Positions 33,902-46,890 of a stretch of 64,000 nt of DNA are shown piece by piece. Made by a program: the position numbers and the translations under genes. The notes under the pieces were generated by a model. It was not told where the DNA came from. It worked only from the letters and a program-made list of their open reading frames with translations, and made no database searches. How positions within the stretch are numbered: the first letter of the stretch is position 1; each line of letters begins with the position of its first letter. The DNA comes from Chlorops oryzae. Taxonomy: Eukaryota; Arthropoda; Insecta; Diptera; Chloropidae. The stretch spans positions 41,077,555-41,141,554 of the forward strand of contig CM035808.1 in NCBI GenBank assembly GCA_020466095.1, given 5' to 3'.

Positions 33902-36870
33902 TTAACGAACTTGACGCTGCGCGGATCTATCGTAAAAAAGTAGATAAGCGGGTACACTGAGAACCTCGTCAATTGTAACTTCTCGCACCACAGTATCCGA
34001 TGTGTAGAACCAGCTAAGAAATAACAATTTAAATTCTCTTTCAATCAAATCCGTCAACTAATTTAACATACCGATGACCATTCCGTAATGCTCCACGTCG
34101 GTAAGTAACAAAGTGTCCGCTGGTGGCTTCACCAGAATGCACGACTACTGCTAATAAACGATACAGATTCTTTGGAAACATTGTACCAAATGTATTAGCA
34201 TAGGGGGAGTCTCCGCCCATGGCAAAGCTATTGAGCGGTAGACTCGATGAAAATAGAGACATCGTCGAACCCCAAGGAGTTCCGGCCTGAAATTTAAAAC
34301 GGAAAAATAATGGATAAACCCTTTTGCTATATCCCAAAGACTTTACTTGGCTATTAAGATGTGGCTGCACAAAACTGTATGGTGCCATTGAAAGACTCTC
34401 CGGAAAATGGACGTAGTCTTGGCGTTTGCAAGCACGTCCAGACGGCATCCAGACGGTGCGTGAGATGTGTATGCACAAACATGCGGGTAGTTTGGCAAAA
34501 GTTAAGGATTTTGTATGATTGGTCGTTTCGTTGCATGATTCACATTTGACATCGGTAAGTTCCTCAGATGTTATGTACTCGCTGAGTAAATGGCCGAGGC
34601 TCAGTCCTGTCCGACGTTCAGGTGGTAAATTTAATGTTATACTATCAAATTTGTCATAACGAACAGTGGACTGCACCAACAGGGAAAAAATCAAATTATG
34701 ATATTGATAGAAAACATGTAGGCTGCATACCTTAAATCCGCAGCCGTTGCAGGCAATTTGATTACCCATGGCACCTTTAAAAGGATGTGGAACATGCGCC
34801 GGCATTTGATCAGACCAAATCTTCAAGAATAATAGAAAAATTATTTAATTTAATAAAAAAAAAACTTCCATGGATGCAGGACAATGCTTACAGAGACTCG
34901 CCCAGGACCGCGACTAAGGCGCTCTAATGACCGACACGAATTCGACATGCGTTTATTGAGATTCTCCGACAATTCCGATGGTGCCATCCGCGAACGTCTG
35001 GCCATTACGGGTGAAGACATCATCGGGTCCAATTGGTCGGGCAAGTCGCCAGCTTCACGTTCACAAACTGACCCTGGAGAATCTGGTGTTTGTGCTTCAG
35101 ATCGTACGAATCGTGTTAAACTGCTCACTTCATTGTAATCCGCATTAAGAAAATCAGAGAGCATAGCACTAGAAGGTCTATTATTTGACTGACGTTGATT
35201 TCCTGTCTCATCGAGCACAAGAGCATCGGATAAACAGCCAACCTTTTTTGGCCGCAGCGCCTCTTCTTCTAACGATGCTAATAAGATGTGGAACAACTCA
35301 TGTGCGTCATGCTCTTCTTGAGGAATAACCCAACCAAGCGCACTAAGTGCACGTATTACCGCTCCAGGACTATACGGATCACCACGCAGTGTCGAATGCG
35401 TTCCATTGATCACTTCCAACGTATTCAAAAGTGAGCTAATCAGGCTCTTTCGATCCGGGTTAGCTCCATTATGCAACTGTAACCACGCAATGAATTGAGG
35501 GCACGCTGGAAATGCATTTCCAAAACGTGAATTTTTTTATATTTATAAACACTCAAACAAAAGAAACTGCAGATGTAGCACATCAATTCTATGGAAATGG
35601 AGTACGTTCTATGGAAATGGAGTACGTTCTAAGTAATCGCAACAAGCTCCGCTGGTCGTTTCAACGGATAGTAACAATTACATAGTGAATGCCCAGAGGC
35701 TTGAAAATAATATCAATTGATTGAGTTGAAATAAGGTGGAATTTTTACATCAATAAGTTTATGAGATTAAGAATATATAAACCTGATGTAATTAAAAAAA
35801 AAACAAACTTAATTAAAGTATGTAAAATATCAGTTCGTTTAAAATAAAACCGATCCAGTTTTTTAATAAAACAAATATTCGGGGTTGTTCTGCAAACCGA
35901 CACAGAATTAAATCAGAATTGAAATCAATGTAGGTCTCAAATGTCTTTGAAGACAGCAAAATCTATTTTCGAAGATAGGGAAAACCTACTGCATCTTTTG
36001 TCGGTGGGAATGGAGCATTTAATTAGTTGCTGCAATAACGAATCCACAATTGATTTGTCCAGTACGAGGCGCATGATGTTCTAGCTGACAATGAACTAAG
36101 AGAAGGTAAGTAATTACTCTGTTCTCTAATTGCATGAATTATTGATTTTTGTTTTTTGTTTTTAGGTATAAAAGCTTATACGGATTGGCCAACGATTCCG
36201 CAAGTGTTTATTGATGGGGAATTTGTCGGTGGATGTGATATTCTTCTCGAGATGCATCAAAATGGCGAATTAGTTGAAACACTGAAAAAGGCAGGAATCG
36301 AATCGGAGTTGCTAAAACTACAAAAAGAGGCAGAGAAAAAACTTGAACAGGATGCGAAAAGTCGTTTGAAATCCAAGAAGGATTAGAACATACATTTTAT
36401 AAAGACAAATAGCCTATAAAGTATTTTAGAGAGCAAGTAGCAGTTCATCGAAAATATATAAACTAAATTGTGGCATAAAGTAAAATAAATTAATTCAATA
36501 TATAAGTGTAATGTTTCAATTATTTTTTGCGCCTTACAACTGAATTAAGTTTTCGATTGCTTTCATTGTCGATGTTTTGAAGGATTTCCAAAATCTTGCG
36601 ATCGCACGAAATTGGGAGTTTACCTGCAAATGCCTGTAAAAGCGTATTTAGAAAACATGTTTGTCCGAAGTTGTGCAGTCCAGCGATTTGCCCTCTTCGC
36701 TGGCGTAGTCTCGACGAACCTGTTCCTCAGAATGTAAAATAAAATAATTAAACTTCTTTAAAATTGTTGAAATTATTTAATTTTATACCTGATGGCCCCC
36801 AAACAACGAAAGCTCCAACGACTGCGGCGACAGTAACTCCAGCTGCTATTAACATTTTTTCGCCCTCCAT
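33902..36870 (-). CDS. USP30: Mitochondrial deubiquitinase USP30
   Basis: USP30 is anchored in the outer mitochondrial membrane and removes ubiquitin from mitochondrial proteins, opposing PINK1/Parkin mitophagy. Exons: 36,870-36,789, 36,725-36,624, 35,505-34,892, 34,820-34,731, 34,670-34,347, 34,286-34,072 and 34,013-33,902. All are GT-AG with consistent phases and give 512 residues (human 517). Features: an N-terminal membrane segment [19 protein letters not shown]; Cys box [16 protein letters not shown] with the catalytic Cys in exon 2; a zinc-binding type CNGCG and CESC pair; His box [11 protein letters not shown]; and C-terminal WFYTSDTVV holding the Ser that replaces the usual Asp/Asn in USP30, then [11 protein letters not shown]. 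Intron 2 (1.1 kb) contains the antisense glutaredoxin fragment. Confidence 0.92.
35589..35628. repeat. Two tandem 20-bp units shared with 27,931-27,990
   Basis: CTATGGAAATGGAGTACGTT occurs twice without a mismatch, within USP30 intron 2. Confidence 0.85.
36057..36386 (+). pseudogene. Glutaredoxin-5 C-terminal fragment, antisense in USP30 intron
   Basis: Monothiol glutaredoxin 5 handles mitochondrial Fe-S cluster transfer. Two exons, split by a GT-AG intron (36,107-36,165), encode [17 protein letters not shown], then [19 protein letters not shown] and [16 protein letters not shown], to a normal lysine-rich stop. This covers the glutathione-binding TIPQVF and GGCD motifs. The N-terminal half, including the mitochondrial presequence and the active-site CGFS motif, is missing: just upstream of 36,057 the frame hits a stop. 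I find no upstream exon nearby. Most likely this is a 5'-truncated duplicate retaining an intron. A real gene with a distant first exon remains possible. Confidence 0.6.
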
Positions 36871-36962
36871 TTGGACTTTTAAAGAATTTGCAAATCCTAA
36901 ATAACTAAGGAATACTAATTATTTTATGTATTTCTATACATTTCAACCCGTAAACAAGACAT

Positions 36963-37380
36963 CTAAAGCCGCGTTCACATGCACTTTTGAATATGACACC
37001 TAAACACTTGATTATACCCAATTTCCACAAACAAATAAGTGGTACTCATGCAGCTTCGCGCAAATGCCTTCGCAACTTTTCCCATCGTAAATTTTCCTAT
37101 AAATTTTGACAGTTGTGTGACAAATTTCTCATTTCCCACAATTTGCGAAGCGCAATGCGCCGATTTTTGTGGCAATCAATCCGCCGATAGTGTGAACGCA
37201 ATTTTTGAAAGTGTGGATTGGCTTGGAGTTTCGTTCCAATTTTATTGTTCCCCGATATCTTTTTGACAATATGCGACGGTAATGTGAGCCTCAAAAGTGT
37301 CTGTGGACATTGTTGAAATTTGTGCCCATAAAAATCGGCGCACATTGTGCTATTTGCGCAGATAGTGGGATCCCAGCTTA
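36963..37380. other. Region upstream of USP30, no gene seen
   Basis: Frames here are short. Copies of 'gcgttcaca' in inverted orientation (36,973 and about 37,190) hint at another decayed inverted-repeat element. USP30's promoter should lie between 36,871 and about 37,000. Confidence 0.35.
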
Positions 37381-37381
37381 A

Positions 37382-37952
37382 AGGCCGGTATCGAGTAGAT
37401 ACTAATTTATCTTTGTAGAGTTGGCCATATATTTCACGCGCTAAGGTCAGCTGAGTTTTGTTTACATGTGAGCTGTCATTGTCAATGAACTCGGCGATCT
37501 CGCGCCCAGCTGCAGACACTTCCATGTGGTTGCTATGTGATCCGGAAGTTATATCCCATATACAAGAGAAATCCTTTACTTTTTAACAAAGCAGTTGTTT
37601 TAGCTCGTAGCTAAAAATCGTTCTCCGCCTTTTTGGTACAGATGGTCCAGCTTCAGAAAATTGGTCTTCCATGCCATCCATTCTCAGATTTTTTTTGGGC
37701 ACGCTACGCACTGCGATTCAGCCTTTTCGAGGTGGAATAAATGTCAAACACTTTATTTCACTGGCTAAACTAGTCTCCACTTTTCTCCAAAAGTGTGAAA
37801 AAATTACAACCCTTATGTCAAATTAACAACACTGATTTCACTCGTGCTGGATATGGGTTTGCTAATTGACAGCGGAAATCCATTTATCGGGCTTTTAGCG
37901 CACCTTTTTTTTATATGGAGTTTGAAAGTTCATGCCTGCTCGATACAGGCCT
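37382..37952. mobile_element. MITE-like inverted-repeat element
   Basis: AAGGCCGGTATCGAG at the left is inverted at the right as CTCGATACAGGCCTT with one mismatch. The 570-bp interior has no transposase. The target duplication is uncertain (TTAA/TAAA). Confidence 0.5.
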
Positions 37953-38015
37953 TAAAGAAGAAATTAAATAATTTTTAATCAGTATGTGATTCCGATTTCT
38001 TTCCTAATCGCTCAG

Positions 38016-38463
38016 TGTGCTTTCAGACATGCGAATTTTCAGCCGAGTTTTCTCAACAATTTTCTCATTCTTGGTGAGGGAGGGGTGGTGGGTGACGGAA
38101 GGAAACGAGTAAAAATCTTTCGCACCAACGATTATGTGACAATTTTGTTATTTATTCTTACAGCATTCGCTTTTTCGTGTTAGATAGCCGTAAGATTAAA
38201 ATTTTGAATTTGTTTAAAGTGTAAATCTACTATAGTTTTAATTTCACTTAAACAAAGGTAAATCCTTATGCCTTTTGAAACATTAGACCAGAATATCAAA
38301 AGAAGCAAGCAGAAAAACAACTTTCATACCACATCCTCGAACGCCCCTTGCCTTCAAACAAATTTTGTGGCCGGTGATTAGTCGCCTAATATGAATGGCG
38401 GCATAAGCAAAAGAGAATCCGCGAGTTAAATTGTCCAAAAATCGGCGTGTCTGAAAGCACCCT
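38016..38463. mobile_element. MITE-like inverted-repeat element
   Basis: GTGCTTTCAGACATGC at the left is inverted at the right as GCGTGTCTGAAAGCAC, followed by a second pairing block (ATTTTC / AAAATC). Length about 450 bp, no coding capacity. TCA/TTA flanks would fit a Harbinger-type TWA site loosely. Confidence 0.55.
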
Positions 38464-39082
38464 TAGTAAATGAAAGACAACAAGCTCCCATATGTTCAAG
38501 AGAACGTAATAATATATGTATGGCAGCACTTATGCTCAACAACTTCGTATAAAGAAAGAGATTTTTCTGTTTTACAAGAAATGTATTAATTTGGTATTTA
38601 AGAAACAATTATTGACAAATGAAGCTTGAAAAAAACGTTACCGGTTTTTAAAAACTGCTTTGTATTGTTCTTAGAGTGGAAGTAATCCAAAACAAAAGAA
38701 ATATTTGTTAACAAAAATGGTGAGTGAATGGCACATCGGTATAAAAAGTGACACAAGTCAAAAAGCCTCAGATTCGAGATAATATAGACATAATGGACTT
38801 CTCTATTTGACTATCTATTTTTTTTTATAAGTTTTTCTTGGTGTTAAATGTTGATAAAGGCCTCAATTCAATCTTTATGCCTTATGCGTGCTTTGCAAAT
38901 TGCAAGACAATTTTTCGTAAGTTTTCTAAAATAAATTACGAATTTCGACTTGTGTCACTTTAGTGCACAATGTGTAACATGATGAATCTATTCATCAGTA
39001 TTCTTAGATAGCTCGGCAGTATTCGCACTGTTGAAGAAAAATGCGTTTTCTTATTTCCTTGTCTGGAAAATAGTCTTTATAA

Positions 39083-42000
39083 ATGTTTAATGAACTTTTT
39101 ATTCCATTGAAGTCTCAAAGTCTTCATGTGATCGATGGGCTGCTCCAAGAGTTTTACCATCCAACCACGCCCAATGGCAGGAAAAAAGAAATTGAAGCAG
39201 ATCTTGTTGGATTTAAACAGGTAGATAAGACTATTGGTACGATTTATACTTGGATAATATTCTAAAAATATTAATTTTTATCTATAGAAGGCGGATTCGT
39301 GGCAAATTTGTCTTCGCGAAACGGTTTCATTCGAAAGTAATCAATTCCTATGGTTCTTTTGTGCCTCCACAGTATCTCATGCAATCACTAGACGTTGGTC
39401 TTACTTAACTGTTAATGAGCGTACAATAATGCGTGAAACTTTATGGAAAGCCTATGCTAATTTACCAACTGATTGCATAGGTTTTCGAAGGCAGAGAGAT
39501 ACTATCGCTCAACTTATTGCTTTTATGGGGAAACGTGAATTTCCCGAAGAAGACAATTATATGTTGCATTGCATAGAGTTAATAAAGGCAAAATTTTCAC
39601 TTGGGATCAATTTATTGCGTATCACATCGGAAGAGGTTGTTAGTAATCGTGAAGATTTTACGACAGACCGCAAAAACTATTTCCATTCCTGGTAAGAGAA
39701 TTTGAAACTCATTTATGCTATTCTATCATATGTGGCATTCTTTTGTTGAACAAAAAATAATTGTGTTTTCCCAGTGTTTCTGTGTATACCCCCGAAATAA
39801 TGGACCTAATGACTAAGTACTTACTAATCGCAGTTTGTCATATTAACAATAGAGATATACAATCGATACCAAATATAGTAATAGACTATAATATAGCAGC
39901 ATCCCTTCCGAATGACAATCAATTTAGGTAAGTCTGGTGATTTATTTTAAATATACATATTCATTTTAAGAATTATCTTTTCCAGTGCTGCTCTTTTGGA
40001 GCTACTGCATTGCGTTCAGCATCTTGTCTCGTGGATAAACACTGATCTCATAACTGACTATTTTCTTATGAGTATTTTAGACTTATCACAGTATCGTATA
40101 AATCAGTCTGAGCATTCTTTGGTAGCACTGTCTGTACTAAATGAAATTTTATATCTGCAAAAACCACTTCCATGTGCCATAACTTTAATGAACGGTTTGA
40201 ATGGACTGCTGGAACATCATAATGCAACGAAACCGCAAAATGAAATGTATATTGACAAATTTAGAGAACTATTGCGTCTCTATGCCATAAAGTATTGGCC
40301 AAAATTATTGCACGATAATGGAGCATTGATAGAAGGATTTCTTCATTCACTTTTTCTATGCACAATATGCAGTAAGGATTTCGTCTTTTCATCGGTATTA
40401 TCTTATAATATATGTATATGTGTAAATTCTAATACTCTTTTAGAAAATGGCGCACTCGACTTTACGGAAAAGTTAGAAATTTGGACACCAATCATAAAAG
40501 GCCTAGTGGCTAATAAGAAAATCGATCGTTATAGCGATGTCGTTTTACAATTGGTAATAGTGATTATGCAACGCATTCAATTTGAACACAACAAGGCTGA
40601 ATTGGAACTGTTAGATAATGAATCCGTAGAAGATAACGCAAGTTTAAATGAATTTAAAAAATATTAAAGAACTAAAGGTGAAATCATTCGGAATATAAGT
40701 TATAAGAATGTTGGAGATATCGGAAAAGAATTAACTCATGGTCTTCTTCAATAATTTTACAAAAACAACATTACAAACTTTTTGGTATCACTTTTAGTTC
40801 TTTATTCATTGATTGTGTCTAACTCTTCAGTTTAATAAAAAAGTCTGTTCTCATGTATTTACAGTCTCAGACTGAATGGCAACATTTTCTTACGCAATGT
40901 ATTGAATCCGTTGCGCTTATTGCCGATGCCCGACCAAATGAAGTTTTCGCACAAGTCTCGAGCAACTGGTCAAGATTGCATCTGTATTTGAACTCTATTG
41001 AGCATGATATAGATTGTGGAAAAAATTTAGAATTGATACGAAAACTTCGAAGTCCAACGTTTTGTGAACATTTAAGGGACTTTTCTACAATTTGTCAAGC
41101 ACTAGCTCGTATAGCTGCATTGCTGGATTTGCGTGATGAGTCACAAAATATTTCAATTGATGCTAATTGCCAATTGGGTTCACTGGTCAAAAGCTTAATA
41201 GATATTTTAAAATTTTTCACTAAGAATAAATTTTCACAATTGAAAATCGACAAGACAACGTTTCAAGCGGATTATGACTACCTGTAAGTAAATCGATACT
41301 TATTAAATATTTCTTAAGAAAATTTTGGAGTACCTTGACATGGAAAACCGAAATAAGCATCAAGTGGCGACTTTCATACATAATGAATTGAGGCATAGAA
41401 GCACACAATGGCGTAAAATGTTTTTTTTTTATTTTTATTAATAAATGTAAACTGACGCCGCTGATTTCCGCCTGTGATGTTAAGAGTAGTATTTTAAAAA
41501 GTATTCTGCATGATATCACCTACAAAAGAACTTAAACAACCATTATCGTCTTTATTTTTAGCTTTGCACAAATAATTATGGCCATAAATAGCATTATACC
41601 ACTTTCATCTGATTTATCCAATGAGCAAAACATTCAAGCCTTGCTTGTTGAACTGAGTGGCATATTTTCCCCGACAATTTCATACAATTCACTTGTTTAT
41701 AAGGCAGCAGGTAAGTGCTTTGTTCCCCGAATTTTTATTAATTTTCTAATTAAATATACTTCGCAGGTGGATTGATTCTTTGCATTTCAACTACCATACG
41801 CCCGACATATATGTTAGAGTCACCAGCTGTAATCAGTCTAATGCAAACTGGGAATAATCTATCACATTTGCCACGAGACGTTATAACAAGTATATACACC
41901 AGTTTAATAAGCTGTCTTTTATTGCCTCCGAGAAATGTTCAATATGTGGATAAGCAAGAGGACTATCAACGTCGCTGCGTTATATTAAAAGAATATATTT

Positions 42001-43446
42001 CATCTTTGGCTCAAGATCTACTTCAATTCGATATCGAAAAAGATACAAAAGTACCGGAAACAGTTCTAACACAGATTTCCAATTTCGATTCTGTTATAAC
42101 GTTCTTTTTCGACTGGAATAATAGCAGCAAAGAAATGTTGGCATCGGCATTTAAACCCATCATAACCAAAGCCTTAATGATTTATAATTACTATGGACTA
42201 AACAATAATATTGTCGCAAATACTATAGCATCTTTCAGTTCATCTTTTATATATACACTTTCGGCACAATTAGGTTCACAGTTTGTTAAGGACATGATTA
42301 CGCTTTTTATTAACGTTGGCACGAGGTTTGTTTTATTATATGTACCTTACTTTAAAGTTATTAATGAGAGCCGATATATTTGACGATATATCGTCTTTTG
42401 AAATATGTAATTTTGTAATTTTATAAAAAAGTCTCAGTATTTGTAGGACCATTCTAAAAGAGTTAATGAGTAGAAGTATTGATGCAGTCAATACATGCTA
42501 TAAAGAAAACATTTCGATGCTTTGTTACCGAATATGACATATTTTTATTTTCAGTGAACAATTAAGCACTGCGAATTTTACTGCATTGGAAAAGATCTTG
42601 ATAATGTTTCAAATGGTGGTTGAGCAGCCTGGTAACACATCTCATTCCATGCTACCAGGAATTTTAGACTTTACTATTCAACACATCTTCCCACTTGTCC
42701 AGCAGGAAAGTATCAATAGTTCTGATATTGTCAGTTATTTATTCTCTCTGCTAGATTGGTGAGTACCAAAATAATTCTTTTGTTTCTTTCTTTTTTTTAT
42801 GATTTAATAAACAACATACAACAATCTCAAAATGCACTCTTCCCAATTTTTTTTTTTTTTAACTAGCATTCTCTTCTGTAAATGGACTTACTTTTACAAA
42901 CCCAACATTCAACAAAATGGTTCCTTATTGACTCCAACTGGTGGTGAAAATTTGCATTGTTCACATTTTACTGCAATTATGAATGCATATGGCCAAGTGC
43001 TAATAAACGGTTCCGATTCCAATATTGTACGTCAAGTTTTGAAATCCATGCAGAATGCGAACGAACGCTGGAAAATGTATCAGCGCCCATTATTTAAAGA
43101 CAATTTATTGGCATCATTCCAAGCGGCGCTCATAAAATTGTTGCTTTCTGGAGAGGGAGCAATTCATTTCGAGTTACTGGCAAATGAACTCTTTGCAATG
43201 GGGCAAGTCGATACACTAAAATTGCGAGAGTGCTTTATGACAACCGGTCTCCCAATTAATATTAAAATCGTTGACGAAATTTGCCTATCAACTGTAAGTA
43301 TTTTGTAAAAAAAAAAAATGAATTTATTATAATGCCCACAATTTTTATTCTTGTTCTTTTTATAGGACATTCCAACTTTTACACAAAAATTAACGCAATT
43401 GATGCAGGATACCCATTGCATACATATGTCCCAATTGCAAGCTTGA
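39083..43446 (+). CDS. ebo: Exportin-6 (ellipsoid body open)
   Basis: Exportin-6 is the karyopherin-beta that exports actin-profilin complexes from the nucleus; Drosophila ebo mutants have brain midline defects. Exons: 39,083-39,220, 39,288-39,691, 39,775-39,927, 39,986-40,371, 40,444-(40,677), 40,865-41,283, 41,562-41,710, 41,767-42,325, 42,555-42,758, 42,867-43,293 and 43,366-43,446. All junctions are GT-AG with matching phase except the end of exon 5. Similarity runs the whole length: N-terminal LLQEFYHPTTPNGRKKEIE as in XPO6, then TTSEEL-like RITSEEVV, ELLDNESVEDN before TEWQHFLTQCIES, TIRPTYMLESPAV, and C-terminal DIPTFTQKLTQLMQD. About 1050 residues, near the usual ~1100. Exon 5 stays open only if the donor is the weak TCC/gtagaa at 40,625 or one A is removed from the AAAAAA run near 40,657. 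Confidence 0.9.
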
Positions 43447-44438
43447 ATTTAATAACCATTGACCTTAAATCATGCCAATTTGACATTAAATTTCCCAATA
43501 ACAGCAATTGAAAAGACTATTTAGGTAAGAAATTGTACTCGTGCGGGCAGATTTCACGTTTTATTAATATGAAAGAAATGTGTTTAAAAAAAGTCACCCT
43601 TTCAAAATATGCAGATTCAACTTAAAAAAGTTTCTCCATTATCTCCATGTTTAACTTGAATTATTTGAGGAAAAACCCACCTATGGAAGCAGCGTTTGCA
43701 TCGATTTATTCGATTCAGTAACTTATTTCGAATGACATTGATTTTAATGCAATCTGAGATTGGGAGAGTAATTAACTCATTTGAAGAGGATGTTCTAAAT
43801 GTGAATGTATGTATTTGAGATAATTTAATCTCTAACCTTATAAATAAGATTCTAACTTAATCTCCAAAGCTCATACAATTGTAATCTAAAAGATGCTTTT
43901 ACTCTGTCAAATTCTATCGCTTGTTAACCGCATTATCTTATGTCATGGTAAAAAGGTGCTAAGAAATGGAGTCGTATAATATAGGGAGTATTATAGAAAT
44001 GAAATCCAAAATCGTCTAGAATTTAAATTGGTCCAAAGATCATGACGATTTAGTTTTGACCCAGTTTCTCCCTTTCTCATTTCGAGATAAGAATATTTGA
44101 GTAGATTCGATTTGTATTAATTGAGTAAAAATGCTGCGGAAACGGTTTTAAGGGTAAATGAAATTTCCAAAATAGCCTATTTTTGACGATGTCGATTTCT
44201 TCCCTATGCCGGATAAAGTCGGTATTATTATGGCAACAAAAAACATTTACATATATACAAAATACAATAATACAATAAAAACAAAATAAAATAAATATTT
44301 TCGACTCAAAAAAAAAATATTTCAAAAGTAAATTTTTTGTGTGTTTTTCGTAAATATTTTCAGTTGCCCTAGTTATCACAATCTTGCAGAATGGAAATTT
44401 TAAAAGAATTTTGTGAAATCAAGATTATAGCGAAACTA
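43447..44438. other. Downstream of exportin-6, no gene seen
   Basis: AT-rich 3' UTR and intergenic DNA without recognisable repeats or coding similarity. Confidence 0.5.
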
Positions 44439-45268
44439 AGGTGCGGTCCATAACAATAGGAAAAAATTACCTGTGGCCAAACGCAAAACAACTAATGTAG
44501 TGTTTTTTAATAAAACAAGAGCTGACTTGACTTTTTTTTAAAGCTGAGCCGGCGAGCCTTATGATTGGTAGCTAAACGGGGTGAAGCTTTCAATTCATAT
44601 GAAATCAAAAGATCTTGACTATGTTAATGTGCTTCAGTGCAGTTTTATTCCATTTCTTTGGAAAAAATCAGGAAATAAATAAATTTTTCAACTAGAAATT
44701 GCTTCTGACCATGACGGCAAGCAAACTGTTATTTGGTTCTGTGACAGCTCTTGATTACCCAACTTGTTTCCCTGACCTACACCCAACTGAAAAACTTTTG
44801 GGTATCCTAACCAAGCACGTTTATTCGAATAATAAGCAAAATGAAACCAGTCAATTTACTGAGAGAATCGATTTTAAGGGGTTGGGGGAGCTTGGAGCCA
44901 GATAATCCAAAAAAACGTTCGGGATCCAATGCCCAATCAAAAATTTTTAATGTATAAATAAAACAGGACCATTCATTTAATAAAACAAAATGAAAGCCGG
45001 TTTGATAGTTTTGCTATCTCCTTTGTTTTTTGATATTTTACTTAAATTTCCTATAGTTATGGGCCGCAAGTTTCTATGAAGCAAATTGTGTGCATTTAAA
45101 ACAACAACTGTTATTCAAAAACCACAAATCCTTACACCTGGTGTGGTAAACAAGAACACATTTACACAATTTTCTACGTATAAGATATTTTCATTTAATA
45201 CACTGAAAAAATTTTATTTTAAAGTATATAAAATTTTCTTGCATTTCCTATTGTTATGGACCGCACCT
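44439..45268 (+). mobile_element. Tc1-like element with transposase remnant
   Basis: Ends AGGTGCGGTCCATAACAATA / TATTGTTATGGACCGCACCT are perfect inverted repeats flanked by TA. A third, inner copy of the terminal motif ('cctatagttatgggccgcaa', 45,047-45,070) suggests an IR/DR arrangement. The frame 44,699-44,905 matches the Tc1 DDE C-terminal block: LDYPTCFPDLHPTEKLLGIL (family form 'WPAQSPDLNPIENLWGIL'), then TKHVYSNNKQNET. The catalytic E position is kept (PTEKLL), but the rest of the transposase is lost. Confidence 0.85.
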
Positions 45269-45650
45269 TAGCGCCTGTTTTTTTTTTTTTTTCTTGAGCT
45301 TTGCCCATTTTCATGATCAATATGTAATCTAGAATACAGATGTTATCTTCCTTTCGCTCGTTCTGAGGTGTGAATTTAAATTTTAAAAGAAATTATATTT
45401 ACTATGCGCTTTTTTACGTTGTACATTCAACAAATTTTTTTAAATTTGCTAGAGATAAGTAAATTTTATAAAAAAATATTTTCAAAATTAGCTCTCTATA
45501 AGTTATTTTGTACATATCTTTTAAAGCAACTGTTACACTAAATAAGCGGAAAAGACAAGATTATAATGGTCCAGTTAACTTAAGATTTAAATTTTACATT
45601 ATGTAGTTGTGTGTAATATGTTTTCGGGTTGGTTGCGTTGAAACCTTTTC

Positions 45651-46890
45651 AAATAATAAGATAGTTCGCTATTTTGACCTTTTTTTTCAATCGCTTTGTT
45701 TAGTATATTGTTCCATACCAAGCCCGTGCGCAGGAATCAGTCATGGGTAGGGGTTTTAACTCAAGTATGTATGTTATCGTTATGTTGCGCTGTTTTACTA
45801 ACCGAATCCTAAGAGGCCCAAATCTGTTTGTTCAATTTTTTTCACAAGAAATGTTGGAAACATGAATATACAAGCTAGGCCTTAAAGAAATTTTTTGAAA
45901 TGCCGATTAAAAATGTTCAAACCGTCTATGGGTGGGGTTAGAACCCCCAAAATCCCCTCATGCGCACGGCCCTGTTCTATACTTATTTCGCGAATTCTCT
46001 TTCGCCTTCATCAGGATGATTCCTAATTCTAAAGATGTCTATGACTGCTAATTCTGTTTATATTTAAAAGGTAGCTTTAACTGTAGATGTCGAACCTGAA
46101 GGATCCATCTTTGTGCGATACAAGAATATCCAAAAATGGTAGGCTGTCGTTCTTTTCCAGTTCGTAGGTGAGTTCAATATTTCTGTTTGCTCTATTTAGT
46201 TTTTCTTTTCAATCATAAAAAGAGGAAAAATTCAGGCTAGTCGGCAATGCCGACTACAGTTTTAGGAGCTTTCTTTAATTTTGCTGAGTAAAAGCACACC
46301 TCTTTCTCGGATTCGAACCGAAATTTAGCACATACCCGTATAATAAACACATAATTCGTTTCGAAATAAAACACAAATTTTAAGTTGTCAACAGTGCTCA
46401 TGTAATGGCATTACTTCGTTGTCAATCTTTTCACTTGATATGTAATATGTTTGGCATTTATAAAAGAAACATTTATTTTCGATATAAACTATAGCTCTTG
46501 TTACTCGCCGATTACACTTATGAAACATGTTTCGAAAACATCCCATTTGAATGCATGAGAAAGAAATTGTTTTAAAACATGTTTTCTTACCTGTGACCGG
46601 CGAGATAGAGATTTTCAAATTTTTCTGTGATTGGAAACAGCGTCGTTTATAGTGCTCCCTGAATGAATGACGAAACTACACAAATTCTTTACGTACAATT
46701 TACTGAAAAAAATATAGACAAAGTAAGTAACCGACTAATCGCCGACTACAAAAGTTGCATCTTCCCTAATTAGGAATCATACTGATGAAGGCGGAAGTGA
46801 ATTCGCCAAAATACATACATATAGAGCAATATGCAAAATAAAGCCATTGAAATAAAATTAAAAGTTCCGAGCTATCTTATTATTTGATTA
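45651..46890. mobile_element. Inverted-repeat element with ~150-bp arms, left arm interrupted
   Basis: Left TCAAATAATAAGATAGTTCG ... CCTTCATCAGGATGATTCCTAA pairs with the reverse complement of about 46,735-46,890 (CAAATAATAAGATAGCTCGG ... CTTCATCAGTATGATTCCT). The left arm is split by the hAT MITE at 45,719-45,974. The interior (46,050-46,730) has no recognisable coding. Confidence 0.7.
45719..45974. mobile_element. hAT-type MITE nested in an inverted-repeat arm
   Basis: 256 bp with ends CAAGCCCGTGCGCA / TGCGCACGGCCCTG, flanked by TTCCATAC and TTCTATAC (8 bp, one mismatch). The interior has 'ggggttagaacccccaaaat' type GC-rich sequence. Confidence 0.75.

Noticed and set aside
37097..37525. 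142-codon minus-strand frame upstream of USP30
   Set aside because: No recognisable domain; it runs into the left end of an inverted-repeat element.
45086..45271. 61-codon frame
   Set aside because: It reads through the right end of the Tc1-like element.
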